Shown one piece after another: positions 1 through 6,000 of a stretch of 8,667 nucleotides of DNA. The notes beneath the pieces were generated by a model, which ran no database searches, was not told the origin of the DNA, and worked only from the letters and a program-made list of their open reading frames with translations. The position numbers and the translations under genes were made by a program. Origin of the DNA: JASEFH01 sp034679905 (lineage in GTDB: Archaea; Halobacteriota; Methanomicrobia; Methanomicrobiales; JACTUA01); the NCBI GenBank assembly GCA_034679905.1, contig JAXDAH010000172.1, positions 1-8,667 on the forward strand. The letters run 5' to 3'. The first letter of the stretch is position 1. Every line of letters starts with the position of its first letter.

Positions 1-1
1 C

Positions 2-397
2 GACATCGTATACTATGCCAACCTGGAGCAGCGGGGACTGCCCAAGGTGCGGCGGGACGCGGCGGCGATTCTGCGGGAGATGCGGGCGCGGGGCCTGGAC
101 CCGGAACTCTGCGGGGCGCTCGACGAGTACGGGGCGAACGGCCCCGCCATCGGGGAGCGGATCCGGGAGAGCGGCGCAGAGTTCGCCCTCATCGTCGGGG
201 TCCCCCACGCGGTGGAGCCGGCGTATACGGAAGGCGTCGAGGTCTTCTCCGTCACGAACGGCCCCCGCCAGGTGGAGCCCCTGCGGAGCCTGGGGCACCG
301 TCACGTGCTGGTCGAGGTCGACCTCCACCCCAAGACGCTCGGGGTGCGGCAGATCGTGGAGAGCGAGTTCGGGGCCGTGCTGCGGAGTCTGGCATGA
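2..397 (+). CDS. C-terminal part of an upstream gene, possibly the CfbD subunit of the F430 reductive cyclase (5' end outside window)
   Basis: An open frame runs from the window edge (frame of base 2) to TGA at 395-397, giving about 131 C-terminal residues. The start codon lies outside the window; an internal GTG at 47 should not be taken as the start, because sensible sequence continues upstream of it (DIVYYANLEQRGLPKV). The fragment alternates helices and strands in Rossmann fashion, with segments such as FALIVGVPHAVEP, SVTNGPRQVEPLRSLG and VEVDLHPKTLGV. I do not recognise it with certainty. The final Rossmann unit of a nitrogenase-like (NifD-type) protein would fit, and its ATGA overlap with cfbB points to an F430 biosynthesis gene, with CfbD the first candidate. 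This is inference from context; a methanogen-specific conserved protein of unknown function remains possible. That it is a real coding sequence is much surer than its name. Confidence 0.6.
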   Translation, partial: DIVYYANLEQRGLPKVRRDAAAILREMRARGLDPELCGALDEYGANGPAIGERIRESGAEFALIVGVPHAVEPAYTEGVEVFSVTNGPRQVEPLRSLGHRHVLVEVDLHPKTLGVRQIVESEFGAVLRSLA

Positions 398-1764
398 AGG
401 CGCTCCTGATCTCCGGCGACCGCTCGGGCAGCGGGAAGACCAGCATCACCCTCGCCATCGCCGCGCTCCTCTCGCGGCGGCACGCCGTGCAGACCTTCAA
501 GGTGGGCATGGACTACATCGATCCCTCCTACCTGACCGGCGTGTCGGGGAGGCCCTGCCGCAACCTGGACGGGTTCGTCATGGACGGGCGCCAGATCGGG
601 ATGGTGTACGAGCACGGCGTGCGGGGGGCGGACGTCGCCCTGGTGGAGGGCGTGCGCGGTCTCTTCGAGGGAGCGGACGCCCTCACCGACCGGGGAAGCA
701 CCGCGGAGATCGCCAAACTCCTGGATCTCCCCGTCGTGCTGGTGGTGAACGCCCGCAGCATCACGCGGAGCGCCGCCGCCGTGGTGCGGGAATTCCAGGG
801 ATTCGATCCGGCGATCCGCATCGCCGGGGTCATCCTGAACAACATCGGCGGGGAGGGGCACATGCAGAAGGCGACCCGGGCGATCGAGCACCACTGCGGC
901 ATTCCGGTCGTCGGGGCGGTCCCGCACAACGCCGGCATCGGGCTCGCCATGCGCCATCTGGGCCTCGTGCCCTTCGTCGAGGGGCACGGCCGCGGCGAGT
1001 TCGACGGGCGGATCCGCACCCTCACCGATACCGTCGGCGCCCACGTCGATCTCGAGCTGCTGCAGGAGCTGGCCGTGGAGAGGGAGCCGCCGTCGCCGCC
1101 GCCGGACTCCCCCTTCGACGCCGCCCCCGAGGCGGACGTGCGCATCGGGGTCGCCCTGGACGCGGCGTTCAACTTTTACTACGCCGACCTCTTCGACCTG
1201 CTCCGCAGCTGGGGAGCGGAGGCGGTCCCCTTCAGCCCGATGCACGGGTCCCTCCCGGATGCCGACGGCTACATCCTGGGGGGCGGCTACCCGGAGATGT
1301 TCGGGCAGGATCTCCAGGACAACGCCGCCATGCGGGAGGCGATCCGGGACGTGTCCCGCAACGGGACGCCTATCTATGCCGAGTGCGGCGGGCTGATGTA
1401 CCTGACGGACGAGATCCGCATGGAGGAGGGCTGGCAGGGGCAGGCGGAGGCGGCGGCCTGGGAGATGTGCGGGGTCTTCTCCGGCAGCACCCGCATCCCC
1501 GCCCGCCGGGTGGTCAGCTACGTGGAGGGGGAGGCGCTCGCGGGGACCCCGCTCGGGTCCGGCACCTTCCGGGGGCACGAGTTCCACTACAGCGACGTCG
1601 CCCTGGAGCCGGGGACCCGCTACGCCTTCCGCATCACCCGCGGCATCGGGATCTCGGGCGGGAGGGACGGGGCGCTCGTGGACCGCACGCTCGCCAGCTA
1701 CCTGCACCTCCACCCGCTCGCGAGCCGCCGCCTCTTCGAGCACTTCGTCGACGCCTGCCGTTGA
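394..1764 (+). CDS. cfbB: CbiA-family amidase, probable Ni-sirohydrochlorin a,c-diamide synthase (CfbB)
   Basis: This 456-residue protein has the two-part CbiA/CobB architecture. The N-terminal ATP-binding domain carries a P-loop GDRSGSGKT (residues 8-16, Lys15), the segment FKVGMDYIDPSY (35-46) and VEGVRGLFEG (84-93). A Pro-rich linker (about 230-246) leads to a class I glutamine amidotransferase-like domain with LGGGYPE (295-301), the nucleophile Cys331 in YAECGGLMYL, GHEFHYSDV (394-402) and the C-terminal His pair in YLHLHPLAS (436-444). The family amidates the a and c acetate side chains of a tetrapyrrole using ATP and glutamine. CfbB acts on Ni-sirohydrochlorin in the coenzyme F430 pathway, in the cytosol. 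ATG 394 sits in an ATGA overlap with the preceding gene, with GGAGT at 384-388 as ribosome binding site, so translation is probably coupled. The close relative CbiA (cobyrinate a,c-diamide synthase, B12 pathway) is the main alternative; a methanogen host and the possible cfbD upstream favour CfbB. Confidence 0.8.
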   Translation: MKALLISGDRSGSGKTSITLAIAALLSRRHAVQTFKVGMDYIDPSYLTGVSGRPCRNLDGFVMDGRQIGMVYEHGVRGADVALVEGVRGLFEGADALTDRGSTAEIAKLLDLPVVLVVNARSITRSAAAVVREFQGFDPAIRIAGVILNNIGGEGHMQKATRAIEHHCGIPVVGAVPHNAGIGLAMRHLGLVPFVEGHGRGEFDGRIRTLTDTVGAHVDLELLQELAVEREPPSPPPDSPFDAAPEADVRIGVALDAAFNFYYADLFDLLRSWGAEAVPFSPMHGSLPDADGYILGGGYPEMFGQDLQDNAAMREAIRDVSRNGTPIYAECGGLMYLTDEIRMEEGWQGQAEAAAWEMCGVFSGSTRIPARRVVSYVEGEALAGTPLGSGTFRGHEFHYSDVALEPGTRYAFRITRGIGISGGRDGALVDRTLASYLHLHPLASRRLFEHFVDACR

Positions 1765-1786
1765 CGCCCCTGTCCTGCTGTTCTGC

Positions 1787-1805
1787 CGCCGGCGTCCAGC
1801 CGGCG
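1787..1805 (+). other. GC-rich hairpin between cfbB and ilvE
   Basis: CGCCGGC (1787-1793) and GCCGGCG (1799-1805) form a perfect 7-bp stem with a GTCCA loop, 22 bases after the cfbB stop. No T-run follows, so it does not look like a standard terminator. It could stabilise the 3' end of the upstream mRNA or mark a processing site; at this GC content chance is also possible. Confidence 0.4.
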
Positions 1806-1815
1806 CACGAAAGCG

Positions 1816-1826
1816 CAAAGTAATAG
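1816..1826 (+). promoter_or_regulatory. Possible BRE/TATA element for ilvE
   Basis: CAAAGTAATAG is AT-rich against the GC-rich surroundings and matches 9 of its first 10 bases with the element CAAAGTTATATG at 2853-2864. Archaeal transcription usually starts about 25 bases after the TATA box, which would put the start at roughly 1847-1850, directly before ATG 1851, so the mRNA would be leaderless or nearly so. A GGAGGG at 1832-1837 lies 13 bases before the ATG and would serve as ribosome binding site only if transcription began further upstream, for example by read-through from cfbB. The two readings exclude each other for any one transcript. Confidence 0.35.
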
Positions 1827-1850
1827 TGAGCGGAGGGAAAACGGCTAAGC

Positions 1851-2720
1851 ATGATCATCTACCTGGATGGCAAGTTCGTCCCCCGCGAGCAGGCGACCAT
1901 ATCGGTCTTCGATCACGGGCTGCTCTACGGGGATGGCGTCTTTGAGGGCATACGCGCCTACAACGGGCGGGTGTTCCGGCTCGACGAGCACCTGGACCGG
2001 CTCTACGACAGCGCCCGCACGATCGACCTCAAGATCCCGGTCGAGAAAGAGGAGTTCAAGGAGCTGATCCTGGAGACGCTCCGCCGGAACAACTTAAAAG
2101 ATGCCTACATCCGCCCGGTCGTCACCCGGGGGAGGGGCGATCTCGGCCTCGATCCCCGGAAGTGCCCCGTCCCGACCGTGATCGTCATCGCCACGGAGTG
2201 GGGGGCGATGTACGGCGACCTCTACGACAACGGCCTCACCGCCATCACGGTCTCCGTCCGCCGGAACGCCGCGGAGGCGCTCCCCCCGAACGTCAAGAGC
2301 CTGAACTACTTGAACAACATCCTGGCCAAGATCGAGTGCAACTACAAGGGCGGGGACGAGGCGATCATCTTCGACACGAACGGCTACCTCTCCGAGGGAT
2401 CCGGGGACAACATCTTCGTCGTCAAGAACGGCATCCTCTTCACGCCGCCCACCCTCAACAACCTCCGCGGGATCACCCGCCAGGTGGTGCTGGAGATCGC
2501 CGGCGTCATGGGCATCCAGGTAAAAGAGCAGAATATGGGCTACTACGATCTCTACTCCGCGGACGAGGTGATGGTGACCGGAACCGCCGCCGAGGTCGCC
2601 CCGATCGTCCGGATCGACGGCAGGTCCATCGGCAGCGGCAGGCCCGGCCCGATCACCCGCCAGCTGATGGCGGCGTTCCGCGTCCGGACGCAGGAAGAGG
2701 GCGTGCCGATCGGGCCCTGA
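1851..2720 (+). CDS. ilvE: Branched-chain amino acid aminotransferase (fold type IV, PLP-dependent)
   Basis: This 289-residue protein is full length for the class IV aminotransferase family, which performs the reversible last step of valine, leucine and isoleucine synthesis: transfer of the amino group from glutamate to the branched 2-oxoacid. Family signatures are SVFDHGLLYGDGVFEGIRAY (18-37), the PLP-binding lysine in NVKSLNYLNN (Lys149), YLSEGSGDNIF (179-189) with the conserved Glu182, LRGITRQVV (205-213) and the phosphate-binding GTAAEVAPI (244-252). D-amino acid aminotransferase and aminodeoxychorismate lyase share the fold, but the IlvE-type SLNYLN and GTAAE blocks and the overall length favour branched-chain substrates. 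The protein is cytosolic with no signal peptide. The start at ATG 1851 gives the usual N-terminus (IIYLDGKFV). The gene is followed by its own T-run terminator and appears functionally unrelated to the F430 genes upstream, from which it is separated by 86 bases. Confidence 0.93.
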   Translation: MIIYLDGKFVPREQATISVFDHGLLYGDGVFEGIRAYNGRVFRLDEHLDRLYDSARTIDLKIPVEKEEFKELILETLRRNNLKDAYIRPVVTRGRGDLGLDPRKCPVPTVIVIATEWGAMYGDLYDNGLTAITVSVRRNAAEALPPNVKSLNYLNNILAKIECNYKGGDEAIIFDTNGYLSEGSGDNIFVVKNGILFTPPTLNNLRGITRQVVLEIAGVMGIQVKEQNMGYYDLYSADEVMVTGTAAEVAPIVRIDGRSIGSGRPGPITRQLMAAFRVRTQEEGVPIGP

Positions 2721-2742
2721 TCGGGCCGTTGCCTCTTTTTTT
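2713..2742 (+). terminator. Transcription terminator after ilvE
   Basis: GGCCC (2713-2717) and GGGCC (2723-2727) pair in a 5-bp hairpin whose loop contains the ilvE stop codon. Seven T residues follow at 2736-2742. Archaeal RNA polymerase can terminate at T-runs alone, so the T7 is the main evidence; the hairpin may be incidental, being also part of a GATCGGGCC direct repeat (2708-2716 and 2719-2727). Confidence 0.55.
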
Positions 2743-2819
2743 CGGTTCGGGTGAGACGGACCCGCAAACAGGCTGTCGGCACTAACCGCACGGGATACGG
2801 GCGGATAGATCTCGCGTAC

Positions 2820-2839
2820 GGCCGTCGGATCCGTCGGCC
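2820..2839. promoter_or_regulatory. 20-bp near-palindrome upstream of the signalling operon promoter (candidate operator)
   Basis: The left half GGCCGTCGGA and right half TCCGTCGGCC are inverted copies except for one T:T position in each half, and the core CGGATCCG is a perfect palindrome. The same stretch also reads as a direct repeat of CCGTCGG (2822-2828 and 2831-2837) with a 2-base spacer. It ends 13 bases before the BRE/TATA element at 2853, a common position for archaeal regulator binding. No regulator gene is visible in the window, so the factor is unknown. Confidence 0.35.
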
Positions 2840-2852
2840 TTCCTCCCCGACC

Positions 2853-2864
2853 CAAAGTTATATG
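2853..2864 (+). promoter_or_regulatory. BRE/TATA promoter of the sensor kinase operon
   Basis: CAAAGTTATATG fits an archaeal purine-rich BRE followed by a TATA box (TTATATG, 2858-2864) and is the clearest AT-rich spot in the 354-base gap. Transcription is expected to start near 2884-2890, leaving a leader of about 185-190 bases before ATG 3075. The TATA box overlaps an inverted repeat ATATG-AA-CATAT (2860-2871), and a second one, ATATC-ATCGA-GATAT, lies at 2868-2882. Either could be a repressor site, though short AT repeats arise easily by chance. Confidence 0.5.
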
Positions 2865-2885
2865 AACATATCATCGAGATATAAT

Positions 2886-3074
2886 GCAGGCGATATCCCT
2901 CGCCTGCCCGAATTTCAAATCGGGAAGGCAGACGCCGCCGGTTATTCGAAGCTCTCCCCCCCGCGAGCTGGGCTGCCAGCGGTCTGCGAAGGGGCGGGAG
3001 GGGGCGAACCTGCGCAGCCGCGGGCATGCCGATGGCATGGACGGTTCTGCGCTGACGTCGCGAGGTAGTACGGG
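2886..3074 (+). promoter_or_regulatory. Structured 5' leader of the sensor kinase mRNA
   Basis: The stretch from the predicted transcription start to ATG 3075 holds no convincing gene but several stems. Hairpin 1 is a perfect 8-bp stem GCAGGCGA/TCGCCTGC (2886-2893, 2900-2907) with loop TATCCC. Hairpin 2 follows directly: CCGA/TCGG (2908-2911, 2920-2923), extendable by one pair in competition with hairpin 1. Hairpin 3 (3012-3052) pairs GCGCAG with CTGCGC, then CCG with CGG after a TT bulge, then CATGCC with GGCATG around a GAT loop: 15 pairs in 41 bases. It ends 9 bases before the ribosome binding site GAGGT (3062-3066), so folding could affect translation initiation. I recognise no known riboswitch or RNA family. 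A 64-codon ORF (2884-3078) covers the region and overlaps the kinase start as ATGA; it has no ribosome binding site and an unremarkable Arg/Ser/Gly/Pro-rich product, so I do not annotate it as a gene. Confidence 0.4.
3062..3066 (+). promoter_or_regulatory. Ribosome binding site of the sensor kinase gene
   Basis: GAGGT, complementary to the archaeal 16S rRNA 3' end, ends 8 bases before ATG 3075. It fixes the start of the 1830-residue protein, whose first residues (ISNYELLERV) already match the beginning of the kinase-like domain. Confidence 0.6.
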
Positions 3075-6000
3075 ATGATCATCAGCAACTACGAACTGTT
3101 GGAGAGAGTGGCGGAGACACCGCATGCCGCGATCTACAGGGGCTTCTACAGAAAAGATCCTGAACGTCCGCTGATCATCAAGGTATTCCGGGGAGGCAGC
3201 CTCTCCGACTACAAGAAGGCACGGTTCCGCCAGCGGATAGAGCATCTCCGCGTTCTGAACGATCCCCTGCTGATCACACCCCTCTCCTTCGGCGACAAGG
3301 ACGGCACCTGCTTCATCGCCCAGGAGCACGTTGACGGGATCCCCCTCGACGCCTGGCTGGAGGCGCGGGAGCACGCCTCGCTCTCAGAGTTCTTCAGCAT
3401 CGCCTGCGCCCTCGCAACCGCCCTGGACAGAGTCCACGAGGCGGGGATCGTCCACGGGGGGATCAAACCCCACAACATCCTGGTGGATCCCGCCACGCTC
3501 GCGATCCGCATCGTCGACTTCATCAGCGCTGTCGACGTGCGGGACGTCAGCCACTTCATCTACGACCCCTCGTTCGTGCGGGGAACCCTGGCGTACACCT
3601 CGCCGGAGCAGACGGGGCGCATCAGCCACCGCGTGGGATTCTCCTCGGACCTCTACTCCCTCGGGATCGTCTTCTACGAGCTGCTCACCGGGCGGCTCCC
3701 CTTCTCGTCCACCGATCCCCTCGAACTGATCCACTCCCACCTGGCCGAAGAGGCGCAAAAGATCCACGAACTGAACCCGGAGGTCCCGCTCCCCCTGAGC
3801 CGGATCGTCGCCAAGCTGCTGCTCAAGGAGCCCGAGAAGCGCTACCAGAACAGCGGCGGGCTCCTGGCAGACCTCACGCGCTGCCGGGACGAGTACGGGG
3901 CCACGGGCACGATCCGGGACTTCCGCCTGGAGAGCCATATCTCCACGCACCGCATCACGTTCGTCTCGCGGATGGTCGGGCGCGACGACGAGGCCCGGAT
4001 CATCCTGGAGGAGTACGAGCAGGTCGCGCGGGGCGCGTTCCGCTCGCTGCTCATCTCCGGGCTCTCCGGTATCGGGAAGACCCGCCTGATCCAGGAGCTG
4101 CAGAAGCCGATGGTGCGGCACCGCGGATACTTCACCTCGGGGAAGTTCGACGTCTACCAGAAGAACGTCCCCTACAGCTCCCTCATCCAGGCGATCCGGA
4201 ACCTGGTGCGGACCTTTCTCACCGAGAGCGACGAGCGGGCCGAGCTCTGGAAGCGCCGCATATCGGGCGCGGTCGGGAGCAGCGGGAAGGTCCTGACCGA
4301 CGTCATCCCGGAACTGGAGATCCTGATCGGCCCGCAGCCCGACGTGAGCCCGCTCCCTCCGGTGGAGTCCCTGAACCGCTTCCACGACATCTTCGACCGC
4401 TTCCTGGGCTGCCTGGCGAGCGGGGAGAACCCCCTGACGATCTTCATCGACGACCTCCAGTGGTGCGACAGCGCCTCCTTCGACTTCCTGGAGACTATCT
4501 ACACCCGGGATCATCCCTACCTGTTCCTGATCGGGGCCTACCGCCACAACGAGGTGGACGCAGGCCACCCCCTGAACCGGCTCATCCGCACGGCGCGGGA
4601 GAACGAACGTCCGCTGAAGGAGATCCGCCTGGGGCCCCTGAAGCCCGAGCACTGCCATGCGATGGTCTCCTACATCCTGGACGCTCCCCCCCTCCAGACC
4701 CGGGCGCTCTCGGAGTTCATCGCAACCCTGACCGAGGGAAACCCTCTCTTCGTCAGCGAGAGCCTCTCCTACCTGCACAACCAGGACCTCCTCTACCTCG
4801 ACGGCGAGGGGCAGTGGCGCTGGGACATCGAACGGATCCGCCAGTCCCGCATGCCGACCACCGTCGTCGCCCTCTTCGGCTCGAAGCTACGGAGGCTCCC
4901 GCGGGGCCTGATCGACCTGCTGGAGTACTGCGCCTGCATGGGAAACACGTTCTCGCCGGAGGAGCTGGCGTTCATCCGGGAGATGACGCTCCTGGAGACC
5001 TTCGAGATGCTGAAACCGGCGCTCGGGCAGGGGCTGCTCGTGGAGAGCAAGAACCAGCTCCAGTTCATCCACGATAAAGTCCAGGAGGCGGCCCTATCCT
5101 CGATACCCGCAGAGAAGCGCCGATCCATCCACCGCAGGATAGGCGGCCGCCTCCTCTCCGCCGTCCCGGAAGGGGCGGATATCGAGCGGCTGGACAACCT
5201 GTTCACCATCGTCTCCCACCTCAACCTGGGAAGAGAGGAGCACTCCGATCCCGAGCGGGCGTATCTCCTCTCGGACCTCAACTGCCATGCGGGGAACCGG
5301 GCGCTGAACGCCCTCGCCACGGAGGCGGCCAACGAGTACTTCAACACCAGCCGGGAGCTGCTGCCGGGGGACCGCTGGGACGAAGAACACTACAGCCAGA
5401 CGTTCCGCATCTTCCAGAAGACGGCGAAGACCGAGCTGATGTGCGGGAACTACGAGAACTCCGAGAGGCTGCTCGACGAGCTGCTGGACCATGCCCGGAC
5501 CGATCTGGACAAGGCCGAATGCCTCGCCGAGCAGACCACGTCGCTCTCCTCCGTCGGGAACTTCAATAAGGCCATCGAGACGGCCAACCGCGGCCTCGCC
5601 TACTTCGGCAAGGCGATCCCGGGCGATCCGGCGGAGGCGGACCGAAGACGTGAGGCGCTGATGGCCGGTATCGACGCGATGGGGATCGATGTCTGGGAGA
5701 CCATCCTGCACATGCCGTTCACCACGGACAGGCGGTCCAAGATCGAGCTGGCCTTCTACAGCGAGCTGATCCCCGACCTCTACATGTCCGGCCTGGTGCC
5801 GCAGCTCTACCTCTCGGCGGCGCAGTCGACCCAGCACTGTCTCGCCGGCGGCATGGACGAGTCGGTCATCTACTCCTTCAGCATCATGGGGCTCCAGCTC
5901 GGGGAGCAGGGGGAGTTCCAGCCGGCGTTCCGCTACGAGGACCTCGCACGCGAGCTCTCGGCACGCTATCCCGACACCTTCGGCGCCACGCGCGGCATGA

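Noticed and set aside
394..1764. Assignment as CbiA (cobyrinate a,c-diamide synthase) of the B12 pathway
   Set aside because: It cannot be excluded by motifs alone, but no B12 gene is adjacent and the methanogen setting favours CfbB; kept as the alternative in the annotation.
301..1818. Long antisense ORF (505 codons) opposite cfbB
   Set aside because: Its product is low-complexity and rich in Arg, Gly, Pro, Val and Asp, and it lies fully opposite a gene with clear CbiA motifs; long shadow ORFs are expected at this GC content. The same applies to the minus-strand ORFs at 3384-4778, 5094-6476, 7005-7769 and 7782-8480.
15..1823. 602-codon plus-strand ORF in another frame over cfbB
   Set aside because: The product is an Arg/Pro/Gly-rich shadow without domains, and the overlapping cfbB frame has every expected motif. 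The plus-strand ORF at 6407-7996 is a similar shadow inside the sensor kinase.
2886..2965. tRNA-like appearance in the leader (TTTCAAA loop, later TTATTCGAAG)
   Set aside because: The putative anticodon stem closes only an 8-base loop, there is no T-arm stem around TTCGAAG, and no acceptor stem can be paired.
2751..3068. 105-codon ORF starting at GTG in the intergenic region
   Set aside because: It runs across the TATA element and leader, has no ribosome binding site, and its product resembles no known family.
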